A program made the position numbers and the translations under genes. From Clostridium sp. CMCC3677 (GTDB taxonomy: Bacteria > Bacillota > Clostridia > Clostridiales > Clostridiaceae), in the NCBI RefSeq assembly GCF_023845585.1, contig NZ_JAMQHS010000013.1, positions 1-64,000 of the forward strand: a stretch of DNA of 64,000 bases, in the 5' to 3' direction. The notes under the pieces are model-generated. The model worked only from the letters and a program-made list of their open reading frames with translations, was not told the DNA's origin and did no database searches. Shown here one piece after another: positions 54,005 through 62,229 of the stretch (positions within the stretch are counted from its first letter, which is position 1; every line of letters starts with the position of its first letter).

Positions 54005-54942
54005 TCTAATGTATTTATTATAAGTTTCTTTATTTCTTTATGTTTATTAGGCATATCATCTTTAGTATTAATTAATTTAATTAAACTAATTAAATCAACT
54101 AGCTTGGATATTTTATACCATTCATCAATTAATTTATCATCTGAATATTTATTATACTGTTTTTCAAATATTTTAATTAAATCATTATCAAAATACTCCT
54201 CATATCTAAATAATTCACCTATATCTATCAATGGATTTCCTGCCATAGAAAATTCCCAATCTATTATTGCAGATATTTTATTATCTTTTACAAGTATATT
54301 AGTTCCTTGAAAATCGCCATGAATTAAAGATATCTTTTTATCTAATTCTAATAGCATTTCTTTATTATAATTTACTATATAATTTATTTTCTTAACTATA
54401 TTATCACCTAATCTATTTTTAAAATTTATCCCCATATTTTCTTCATACCATGTATATAGCGGGGATAACTTGTGGATTATATTTAAGTTTTTATCTAGTT
54501 TTCCACATTCTTTATATTTAAATTTATGTATCTTTGCTAATGTCATAGCTAATTCTTCTATTAAATTTTTATCAATTTTAGATCCACCTCTAATTGCCTT
54601 ACCTAAATTAACCCCCTCTATATATTCATAAATACCAAAAATCTTATTTTTTATAATATTACTACTAGATATTAAATAAACTCTTTGTACTAAAGTATCA
54701 TTTTTAAGTAGATTTAATAAATTATTTTCCCTTTCATAATAGCAATCACACTCAGGAAATATTTTAAGTACATATTTATTCCTATTGTTAGTTTCTAATA
54801 CATAATTACTGCTTCTACACCCTTCGTTAATAGGATCTATACTCTCTACCTCTTCATTTAATAAAGTTTTCTTAAAAAGCTTATTGGCTATATCCAAATC
54901 TATATAAAAAAAAGGTAACGACCTCTCCCAATTATATTCCAT
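53995..54942 (-). CDS. Aminoglycoside/choline phosphotransferase-family kinase
   Basis: A 315-aa small-molecule kinase of the APH/choline-kinase fold. NYVLETNNRNKYVLKIFPEC (Lys for ATP), the catalytic loop LIHGDFQGTNILV (about 202-214) and the metal site IIDWEFSMAGNPLIDIG (about 221-237) are clear. The substrate (aminoglycoside, choline, homoserine or other) cannot be told. GGAGG stands upstream of the ATG. No resistance association is visible. Confidence 0.82.
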   Translation of the reverse strand: MEYNWERSLPFFYIDLDIANKLFKKTLLNEEVESIDPINEGCRSSNYVLETNNRNKYVLKIFPECDCYYERENNLLNLLKNDTLVQRVYLISSSNIIKNKIFGIYEYIEGVNLGKAIRGGSKIDKNLIEELAMTLAKIHKFKYKECGKLDKNLNIIHKLSPLYTWYEENMGINFKNRLGDNIVKKINYIVNYNKEMLLELDKKISLIHGDFQGTNILVKDNKISAIIDWEFSMAGNPLIDIGELFRYEEYFDNDLIKIFEKQYNKYSDDKLIDEWYKISKLVDLISLIKLINTKDDMPNKHKEIKKLIINTLELF

Positions 54943-54958
54943 AAAGTTTCCTCCATAT

Positions 54959-55025
54959 TCTTAAGTTCAATTGTTCAGTCCAGCTTTACTTATCCCTTTA
55001 ATACTCAGCTAAAACATAGACTTTA
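54959..55025. repeat. R1 intergenic repeat, half copy
   Basis: TCTTAAGTTCAATTGTTCAG, TCCAGCTTTACTTATC and CTCAGCTAAAACATAGAC are R1 right-half blocks. Confidence 0.6.
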
Positions 55026-55073
55026 TTTAAATTAAATTTTAAAATCACCGTACTAAATTTAATTATAATAGAA

Positions 55074-55110
55074 AAAGAGATTTAAAGAAAAATTTTCTTT
55101 AAATCTCTTT
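55074..55110 (-). terminator. Terminator after the DUF1540 gene
   Basis: A perfect inverted repeat, AAAGAGATTTAAAGAAAA / TTTTCTTTAAATCTCTTT, with T-rich flank on the minus strand. Confidence 0.8.
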
Positions 55111-55137
55111 CATTACTTGGGTTAATTATAAACTAAA

Positions 55138-55296
55138 TTATCTTAGTTGAAAAGATTCACAATCTGTACATTCTACTTGTTTTGGATGTGATTCATGTGT
55201 ACCTACATTAATTTGATCTAACGTACAATAATTTTGTGACTCATTATGATATTTGCATGATGCAACTGAACATTTTATACTTGGATTTTTATTCAT
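55138..55296 (-). CDS. DUF1540 cysteine-rich small protein
   Basis: A 52-aa protein: MNKNPSIKCSVASCKYHNE, YCTLDQINVGTHE, VECTDCESFQLR. The six cysteines (C-x4-C, C, C-x2-C plus spacing) are those of the DUF1540 family of Bacillota, likely a small metal-binding domain. GGGAG at 55305-55310 on the minus strand precedes the ATG. The function is unknown. Confidence 0.82.
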   Translation of the reverse strand: MNKNPSIKCSVASCKYHNESQNYCTLDQINVGTHESHPKQVECTDCESFQLR

Positions 55297-55508
55297 ATTC
55301 TTCACTCCCTATAATTTGTTACAAGAATAGTATGTGCTTTATATGTTTTTTTATACTTTTATTAAATTCAAAAATTTAATTCTGTTTTAAATTACATACA
55401 AAAATCTTAATACTTAATTAATGTATATTTTATCAAATTTACACATATAAAAATTCTAGTCATATAATATTTAGTGTTAAAATTATTTTTATTTAGGAGT
55501 TGATGAAC

Positions 55509-56597
55509 TTGGCTGGAAAAATTTTAAATTATTTTGCTTCTGCTAATACTTCAAAAGGGTTTTGTAACTTATTTTCATCTAATTTAGATAACTTAGATAA
55601 AATATATATTCTAAAAGGTGGACCTGGTTGTGGAAAATCTACACTTATAAAATCTATTGGAGATGAATGGTGCAATAAAGGTTATGATATAGAATTCATT
55701 CACTGTTCTTCTGATAATGATTCTCTTGATGGAGTAATAATACCAAAAATTAAAGTAGCAATAGTTGATGGAACTGCTCCTCATGTTATAGAACCTACTG
55801 CTCCTGGTGCTATTGAAGAGTATGTTAACTTAGGCGTTGCTTGGGATACTAATAAATTAAAAGAACATACAAAAGATATACTAAAAATTAAAAAGCATAT
55901 TTCATCTTGTTATAATAATGCTTATAAACTATTTGAAAAAGCCCTTGTAATACATGATGATTGGGAAAAAATATACATTGAAAATATGGATTTTAAAAAA
56001 GCAAATGAACTAACAGCAGATGTTATAAAAAAACTTATAGGAAATACTAAATTCAACAAAACTGCTGTAATAAAAGATAGATTTTTAGGTGGATCTACAC
56101 CTAAAGGCCCCGTTAATTTTGTTGAAAACTTAACTGAGAACGTTTCTAATAGATATTTTGTAAAAGGAAGACCTGGGTCTGGAAAATCTACACTATTAAA
56201 AAAATTAGTAAAAGAATGTAAGTTAAGAGGAATTGATGCTGAAGTATATCATTGTGGATTTGATCCAGATAGCCTAGATATGGTTATAATGAGAGAATTA
56301 GACGTATGCATCTTTGATTCAACTGCTCCACATGAATATTTTCCAACTAAAGAAAATGATTTTGTAATAGATATGTATACAGAACTAATAACTCCAGGTA
56401 CTGATGAAAAATATGCTAATAACTTATCTGTTATTCAATCAAAATATAAAGAAGCAATTTCAAAAGCTACCCTATATCTTGCAAAAGCTAAATCTTATCA
56501 TGATGATTTAGAAAAGATATATATTAATACAATTGATTTTAATAAAATTGATGATATAAAGCAAAGTTTAGTTGATTTAATAAAAACTTTTGAATAA
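55509..56597 (+). CDS. Tandem P-loop ATPase (PRK06851-like)
   Basis: A 362-aa protein made of two homologous halves. Each has a Walker A loop, GGPGCGKSTLIKSIG (about 37) and GRPGSGKSTLLKKLV (about 221), and each is followed by an HCSSDNDSLDGVI / HCGFDPDSLDMVI segment and DGTAPH / DSTAPH. I assign it to the uncharacterised PRK06851-type group of clostridia and bacilli. The function is unknown. Start: AGGAG lies 9 bases before TTG at 55509, so TTG (MAGKILNYFASANTSKGF) is preferred to ATG at 55503, which would be only 3 bases away. Confidence 0.78.
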   Translation: MAGKILNYFASANTSKGFCNLFSSNLDNLDKIYILKGGPGCGKSTLIKSIGDEWCNKGYDIEFIHCSSDNDSLDGVIIPKIKVAIVDGTAPHVIEPTAPGAIEEYVNLGVAWDTNKLKEHTKDILKIKKHISSCYNNAYKLFEKALVIHDDWEKIYIENMDFKKANELTADVIKKLIGNTKFNKTAVIKDRFLGGSTPKGPVNFVENLTENVSNRYFVKGRPGSGKSTLLKKLVKECKLRGIDAEVYHCGFDPDSLDMVIMRELDVCIFDSTAPHEYFPTKENDFVIDMYTELITPGTDEKYANNLSVIQSKYKEAISKATLYLAKAKSYHDDLEKIYINTIDFNKIDDIKQSLVDLIKTFE

Positions 56598-56660
56598 ACA
56601 CAAAATCTATCAAATCAATTAAAAATATCAAATAATTTATGTAAATTAAGTATTTGATTT

Positions 56661-56697
56661 TAAATATAACTGGAATTTAACTTTCCAGTTATATTTA
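56661..56697 (+). terminator. Terminator after the tandem P-loop ATPase
   Basis: TAAATATAACTGGAA / TTCCAGTTATATTTA inverted repeat, 65 bases past the stop. Confidence 0.65.
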
Positions 56698-56803
56698 AAA
56701 TTTCCTTGTGGAATACTAAAATTATGATTTAAATTATTCTCTACATTTTTTGATAACAAAAAAGTTCTTTATAACTATGCCTATTCTATTATCTTATTAA
56801 AAG

Positions 56804-56843
56804 AAAAAAATCATATGTAGACATTATTCTACACATGATTTTT
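56804..56843 (-). terminator. Terminator of the siderophore-binding protein gene
   Basis: AAATCATGTGTAGA / TCTACATATGATTT arms with T7 on the minus strand. Confidence 0.8.
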
Positions 56844-56870
56844 AATTTACATTGAAAATTATATAAATAT

Positions 56871-57818
56871 TTACTTAAATGCTTGTTCAATTTCTTCTAT
56901 CATTGTTAATGTTGTATTTATTCCACCAGTTGCTATATACCATACATTAGCATCTAAATATACTATATTATTATTTTTGTATGCATTCGTACTTTTTACT
57001 AATTCATTATCTAAAAGGGCTTTAGCAGATATTTGTCCTCCAGTTACTGCACTTCTATCTACTACGAAAAGATAATCTGGATTCTTTTCAACAAGATATT
57101 CAAACGAAGCCTTTTGTCCATGAGTAGATGATTCAATATCACTATCTACTGGCGCAACACCAAAGTTTTGATGAATTATTCCAAACCTTGATTCTTTACC
57201 ATATACACTAAAGCTTCCATCATTAGCTAATATTATTAATCCATTCTTTTGACTTTCACTTGTCTTTTTATTTAATTCTGCAATTTTAGAATTTATTCCT
57301 TGAAGTTTTTTATTAATTTCACCTTCTTTATCAAATATTTGACCTAAAGTATTCATATTGTTAGTAAATGACTCCATATAACTTTCATTTTCTATTCCTA
57401 AGTATATTGTTGGAGCTATCTTACTAAATTCATCATAACTTTCTTCTTGTCTACCTGATATTATAATTAAATCAGGCTTTGCTTCATGTACTTTTTCAAA
57501 ATTTGGCTCTTTTATTCCACCAACACTTATATACTGATCAGAACTATATTTGTCTAAATAAGAAGGTATTCCATCTTTAGGTACTCCTACCACATTAATT
57601 CCTAATGCATCTAAAGAATCTAGTACACCATAATCAAATACTACTACTCTTTTTGGATTTTTAGTTACTTCAGTTTCACCTAATTTATGTGTAATTGTTA
57701 TTTTCTCATTATTATCATTACTACCTTTTCCTGCAAACTTAGTAGCTTCTACTATTCCAAAAAGTCCTACTATTATTGCTACCACTATTATTATTGTTTT
57801 TTTACTTATATTTTTCAT
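56871..57818 (-). CDS. Iron-siderophore ABC transporter substrate-binding protein (YclQ-like)
   Basis: A 315-aa binding protein of the FatB/YclQ type for iron-siderophores. ITHKLGETEVTKNPKRVVVFDYGVLDSLDALGI, split across about 40-75, and the two-lobe layout with a helical bridge (about 155-185) are typical. The N-terminus is MKNISKKTIIIVVAIIVGLF with no lipobox cysteine, so it would be held by an uncleaved anchor or released, which is unusual for Gram-positive binding proteins. It is the last gene of a four-gene set with a 300-base gap to the ATPase gene. Confidence 0.85.
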   Translation of the reverse strand: MKNISKKTIIIVVAIIVGLFGIVEATKFAGKGSNDNNEKITITHKLGETEVTKNPKRVVVFDYGVLDSLDALGINVVGVPKDGIPSYLDKYSSDQYISVGGIKEPNFEKVHEAKPDLIIISGRQEESYDEFSKIAPTIYLGIENESYMESFTNNMNTLGQIFDKEGEINKKLQGINSKIAELNKKTSESQKNGLIILANDGSFSVYGKESRFGIIHQNFGVAPVDSDIESSTHGQKASFEYLVEKNPDYLFVVDRSAVTGGQISAKALLDNELVKSTNAYKNNNIVYLDANVWYIATGGINTTLTMIEEIEQAFK

Positions 57819-58119
57819 TTTTTCCTCCTATATTTTTCATTTATTATTGTTTTTACTTATTTTTCCTCCTAAATTTAATATCTAAGCTATACGACTCCAT
57901 AATTAATATTCTATTCTTTAATGATAATCTAATAGTAATTAATACTAGTTTGCGTCTAATAGTCTACTTAGTGACTAAAAAATAGATTCTATTCAATTAG
58001 ATATACACTTTATACTCTTCAGACAGCTCTGCAATGATCTTTAATCTATTATTATCAAAGAATATACGTTAATTAATATGGATCACTTTAATAGCCTGTC
58101 TAGTGCCTTAAAACGTAGA
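57819..58119. other. Gap between siderophore ATPase and binding-protein genes
   Basis: About 300 bases with no gene. Two TTTCCTCC-type (GGAGGAAA on the minus strand) ribosome binding sites and a short AT-rich hairpin region are present; AATGATAATCTAATAG at about 57921 only weakly resembles a Fur box. The binding-protein gene may have its own promoter here. Confidence 0.4.
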
Positions 58120-58875
58120 TTAAAAATACACACATATTGGTCTATTATCTATATTTGTAACATTAAAATTCATTTCATATATGCTTTCTAAAATCTCCTT
58201 ATTTATTATTTCACTTGTTTTTCCTTGATTAACTACTTTTCCATCTTTTAAAGCCACTATATAGTCAGAGTAACATGATGCAAAGTTTATATCATGAATA
58301 ACTATTATGACAGTTTTACTCTTTTCATTGACTAATCTCTTTAAAATTTTCATAATCTCAACTGAATGTTTCATATCTAAATTATTAAGTGGTTCATCTA
58401 AAAGTATATATTTAGTATCTTGAGCTATAACCATAGCTATATAAGCTCTTTGCCTTTGTCCTCCACTTAATTCATCTAAATATCTATCTTGCAAATCAGT
58501 AAGTTCCATATAATTAATAGCTTCATCAACAAAAGCTTTATCTTCACTCGTTAAATTTCCACCACAATAAGGAAATCTTCCAAATGTAACTAGCTCTCTA
58601 ACTGTAATTCTTATGTTTATATTATTGTTTTGTTTCAATATAGATATTGTTTTTGATAAATCTTTATCTTGCCATGTAGATAATTCTTTAGCATCAATTA
58701 CGACATCGCCACTGTCTTTTTTAGCAAGTCTACTTATCATTGATAGTAATGTACTCTTACCTGCTCCATTAGGCCCAATAAATGATATTATCTGATTTTC
58801 ATGTAAATCTAAAGAGACATTATCTACTACTTTTTTTTCACCATATTTTTTAGTTATATTTTTTACTGTTATCAT
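58120..58875 (-). CDS. Siderophore ABC transporter ATPase (YclP-like)
   Basis: A 251-aa ATPase: Walker A GPNGAGKSTLLS (about 34), signature LSGGQRQRAYIAM (about 138), Walker B YILLDEPLNNLDMKH (about 157), switch His VIHDINFA. FecE/FepC-type. Its start overlaps the permease stop by 4 bases (ATGA), indicating coupling. Confidence 0.92.
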   Translation of the reverse strand: MITVKNITKKYGEKKVVDNVSLDLHENQIISFIGPNGAGKSTLLSMISRLAKKDSGDVVIDAKELSTWQDKDLSKTISILKQNNNINIRITVRELVTFGRFPYCGGNLTSEDKAFVDEAINYMELTDLQDRYLDELSGGQRQRAYIAMVIAQDTKYILLDEPLNNLDMKHSVEIMKILKRLVNEKSKTVIIVIHDINFASCYSDYIVALKDGKVVNQGKTSEIINKEILESIYEMNFNVTNIDNRPICVYF

Positions 58876-59822
58876 ACACTTCTCTCCTTTAGTAAAAGGT
58901 ATATGAAATAAATTCCTCCAACAAAATTTATAATTACACTTACTGTTGTTCCAAAATTCATATATCTCTCAACTATTAATTGTCCTCCAATTAAAGCAAC
59001 TATACTTATAAGAATTGATGCACTAAATAAGTGTTTATGCTTATAAGTAGGTAACATCTGCCTCGCTATATTTACTACTAAAAGTCCTAAAAATGTTATT
59101 GGCCCAACTAATGCTGTAGCTACTGATACAAGTATTGCTACACAAATAAGCATCTTTTTTACAATATTATCGTAATCTACACCTAAATTAATAGAATGTT
59201 CTCTTCCTAATAGCATTACATCTAAAGTATCTAAATGTTCATAAACATATGCAAATACAAGAATTACTATTATAAGAGATATAAAAAGTACATTTGTATT
59301 TACATTATTAAAACTTGCAAACATTTTATTTTGTAAAGTTTGAAACTCATTAGGATCAATAACTACCTGCATAAAAGATGTTAAACTCTCAAATAATGTT
59401 CCAAATACAAGCCCTACAAGAAGTAAAAAGAATATATTTTTACTTCCCTTCTTAAATAAGAACTTATACAAAATTCCTGTAAAACAGAGCATTGTTATAA
59501 GTGATAAGAAGAAGTTCAATTTTTTATCAGTCAAAAATAAATTGCTAGATCCAAATAAAAACACTATTATTGTTTGAATTAACATATATAATGAATCAAG
59601 TCCAATAACACTAGGTGTTAATATATGATTCTGACTTATAGTTTGAAATATCACAGAAGAAAATGCTATAGATGCTCCTGTTAAAACTATTGCTATAACT
59701 TTAGGAATCCTTCTTGACAGTGCATATGAAAGATTATTTGAATTTAATCCTATTACTACAAACAATACACAAAGTATTATTGCTGAAAAACTAAGTATTA
59801 ATAATTTCTTATTATGCCTCAT
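58872..59822 (-). CDS. Siderophore ABC transporter permease (YclO-like)
   Basis: A 316-aa permease of the FecCD family with about nine membrane segments; RRIPKVIAIVLTGASIAFSS and GPITFLGLLVVNIAR are the family landmarks. It overlaps the next permease gene by 11 bases and the ATPase gene by 4. Confidence 0.92.
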   Translation of the reverse strand: MRHNKKLLILSFSAIILCVLFVVIGLNSNNLSYALSRRIPKVIAIVLTGASIAFSSVIFQTISQNHILTPSVIGLDSLYMLIQTIIVFLFGSSNLFLTDKKLNFFLSLITMLCFTGILYKFLFKKGSKNIFFLLLVGLVFGTLFESLTSFMQVVIDPNEFQTLQNKMFASFNNVNTNVLFISLIIVILVFAYVYEHLDTLDVMLLGREHSINLGVDYDNIVKKMLICVAILVSVATALVGPITFLGLLVVNIARQMLPTYKHKHLFSASILISIVALIGGQLIVERYMNFGTTVSVIINFVGGIYFIYLLLKERSV

Positions 59823-60765
59823 AACCAGACCTCCTAAATATTAAGTAAAGGAATGCTATACTACCTATTACCCCTACTGTTAAGCTTATTGATATTTCAT
59901 ATGGATAGATAATCAGTCTTCCTAAAATATCACATATTAATAAAAAGATAGGTCCTATTAAGGCTGTAAATCCTAATACATTTTTTAAATTATCTCCATA
60001 ATACATAGTCACTATATTAGGCACTATAATACCTAAGAATGGTATTGCTCCTATTGTTATAACTACCACTGATGAGATTAAGGCCACTATTACCAGTCCT
60101 AAATTAACAACACGATTATACTTTATTCCTAAATTTGTACAAAAGTCCTCTCCCATTCCAGCGATAGTAAACTTATTAGCATATATAGCTGCTATTATTA
60201 CAAGAGGTATACTTATATATAATAGTTCATATTTCCCTTTCATGATTAATGAGAAATCGCCTTCCATCCATGAATTTATATTTTGAACAAGATCATACCT
60301 ATAAGAGAAAAACATAGTTATTGAACCAACTATTTTTCCAAGCATCATACCTATAAGAGGTATAAAAACTATATTTTTAATCTTTATTTTCTTTTGTATT
60401 TGCATAAATAAAAGTGTTCCAAGTATTGAAAATGTAAATGATAAAAGCATTTTATTCATCATAGTTGCCTGTGGAAATATAAGCATACATACTAATATTC
60501 CTAATTTAGCAAAATCTATTGTTCCAGCAGTTGTAGGTGAAACAAATTTATTCCTACTTATCTGCTGCATTATAAGTCCACTTATACTCATTCCAATTCC
60601 AGCAAAGATTATACTTATAAGCCTTGGTAATCTACCAATTAACATAAGGTTTATTTTTTCACTATCTAAACTAATAATATCTGATAATGATATGTCACTT
60701 ACTCCAATAAATAATGAAGCTATTGACAGTATTACCAACAATATTAACAAGTATATTTTTTTCAT
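59812..60765 (-). CDS. Siderophore ABC transporter permease (YclN-like)
   Basis: A 317-aa FecCD-family permease and the first gene of the operon. GRLPRLISIIFAGIGMSISG (about 43) and GAIPFLGIIVPNIVTMYYGD (about 245) are family landmarks. GGAGG precedes the ATG. A Fur-box-like site lies about 110 bases upstream. Confidence 0.92.
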   Translation of the reverse strand: MKKIYLLILLVILSIASLFIGVSDISLSDIISLDSEKINLMLIGRLPRLISIIFAGIGMSISGLIMQQISRNKFVSPTTAGTIDFAKLGILVCMLIFPQATMMNKMLLSFTFSILGTLLFMQIQKKIKIKNIVFIPLIGMMLGKIVGSITMFFSYRYDLVQNINSWMEGDFSLIMKGKYELLYISIPLVIIAAIYANKFTIAGMGEDFCTNLGIKYNRVVNLGLVIVALISSVVVITIGAIPFLGIIVPNIVTMYYGDNLKNVLGFTALIGPIFLLICDILGRLIIYPYEISISLTVGVIGSIAFLYLIFRRSGYEA

Positions 60766-60876
60766 TTTTCCTCCATATGTAATATAATTAAATTATATTT
60801 TTATAATTTAATGTTTTCTTTTGTATAATTTATATTTTTAATGTTTTAATTTTAAATATGGTTATCTTTTTAAAAT

Positions 60877-60891
60877 TAATAATCATTCTCA
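60877..60891. promoter_or_regulatory. Fur-box-like operator
   Basis: TAATAATCATTCTCA matches 13 of 15 positions of the 7-1-7 Fur core TGATAATNATTATCA. It lies between the divergent siderophore operon and the AraC-type regulator, so iron repression of one or both is likely. Confidence 0.65.
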
Positions 60892-60974
60892 ATTAGTATA
60901 CATTTTTATTTAGTTCATGTCTTAAAGTATATATATTTTTTTTAAACTATATTTGTATAATAAAGGAGGATCAT

Positions 60975-61712
60975 TTGGAAACTAAAGAAAAAAACTTATT
61001 GTTTATCATTGAAAACTTTTATTTATGTACATCGATGCCAATAAAAGTTGTAGATTCTATTGGAAAAATCATTTTATCAAAAGGTAATATTGAAGATTCT
61101 AATGAAGATTTTATATGTAAACATATAATAAATTTAATATATGAAAAACAAAATCTAAAAAACAATTTTCAGATAGTAGAATATATTGATTTGAATTTTG
61201 CTATTTGTCCATATTTATTTAATGATGATAATTTCTTTTTTATTTTAGGACCTTTTAATAAAGAAAAAATTGAGAATTCAAAGTTTATCTATAGACCATT
61301 ACACTGTATACCTCATCTCATACAGTTACTATATAATTTTGATAATAATAAGCATATCTATAAACATGAGTATATAATAAATAAAATATATAGTTTTCAT
61401 ATAAAAAGAGCCTTAGAATATATACATGAAAACTATAAAAAAAATATTACTTTAGATGACATAGTCTCTCATGTAAATATAAATAAAAGCTATTTTTGTA
61501 GTTTATTTAAAAAAGAAATCGGTAAAACTTGTACACAATATATAAATTCTTTAAGAATAAAAGAAAGTGAAGAGTTATTGCTTAATACAGAAATGTCATT
61601 ACTAGATATATCTCTAACTGTAGGTTTTAATAATCAAAACTACTATAATAATTTATTTAAAAAAGAACATCGCATTTCTCCTCTTCAATTTAAGAATAAA
61701 TATTTTAGCTAA
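60975..61712 (+). CDS. AraC-family transcriptional regulator
   Basis: A 245-aa regulator. The first 130 aa form a sensor domain with several cysteines (CTS, CKH, CPY), reminiscent of PocR-like sensors but not firmly assigned. The last 105 aa are the AraC double helix-turn-helix: ITLDDIVSHVNINKSYFCSLFKKEIG and LLDISLTVGFNNQNYYNNLFKK. The start is TTG, with AAAGGAGG 5 bases before it. Divergent from the siderophore operon, so it probably controls that operon in response to siderophore or iron, as YbtA/Btr-type regulators do. Confidence 0.85.
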   Translation: METKEKNLLFIIENFYLCTSMPIKVVDSIGKIILSKGNIEDSNEDFICKHIINLIYEKQNLKNNFQIVEYIDLNFAICPYLFNDDNFFFILGPFNKEKIENSKFIYRPLHCIPHLIQLLYNFDNNKHIYKHEYIINKIYSFHIKRALEYIHENYKKNITLDDIVSHVNINKSYFCSLFKKEIGKTCTQYINSLRIKESEELLLNTEMSLLDISLTVGFNNQNYYNNLFKKEHRISPLQFKNKYFS

Positions 61713-61740
61713 TAATCTATCTTTTATAAAGTTATTCTTA

Positions 61741-61795
61741 TATTCGTAAGTAAGTGGGTTAAGTATTTGAACTTAGTAATTCTAAAAATTTAATT
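61741..61795. repeat. R1 intergenic repeat, diverged half copy
   Basis: CGTAAGTAAGTGGGTTAAGT, ATTTGAACTTAGTAATTCTA match R1 central blocks. Confidence 0.5.
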
Positions 61796-61850
61796 CCAAT
61801 ATTATCTTGTTTAATATATCAATACATTTCATTAATTATCTGTAAATTAG

Positions 61851-62005
61851 CTAATGTCTTTTATATTTTTAGATTACTTCATTTGATTGCAATGGATAGT
61901 CTGTTCTAAGTAAGCTAATGCCTTTTACATTTGAATGAAGTAATAACAATACTAGATACTTACAATTGACTTTAAATGAACTAATGTCTTTTATATTTTG
62001 ATTAC
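61851..62005. repeat. Three imperfect direct repeats
   Basis: CTAATGTCTTTTATATTTTT (61851), CTAATGCCTTTTACATTTGA (61915) and CTAATGTCTTTTATATTTTG (61981) recur about every 65 bases. A 65-codon open frame on the minus strand (61869-62066) covers them and is probably chance. Confidence 0.6.
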
Positions 62006-62054
62006 TATGTATATCAAAATATATTTCAATATATACAAAATAATCATTTAAATT

Positions 62055-62105
62055 AAAAACCGTCATAGATAATAATTTTATAATTATTTTCTATGACGGT
62101 TTTTA
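62055..62105. terminator. Strong bidirectional terminator
   Basis: AAAACCGTCATAGA-AATAATT / AATTATT-TCTATGACGGTTTT long perfect inverted repeat, serving the SulP gene or the AraC gene. Confidence 0.85.
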
Positions 62106-62229
62106 TATACTATAATCTAATATATTTGTTGAAATTAAAGATTGCTATTTTAGTATATCATTATGTTATACTTTACTTTTTAAATCTCATTTAATCTAAT
62201 TATGTATAATATAGATCTATTTTAAAAAT

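Noticed and set aside
53995-54942. Aminoglycoside resistance gene
   Set aside because: Only the general kinase fold is recognisable; there is no close resemblance to a known resistance enzyme and no mobile context.
61869-62066. Minus-strand open frame of 65 codons
   Set aside because: Covers direct repeats and part of a terminator hairpin; no family and no good ribosome binding site.
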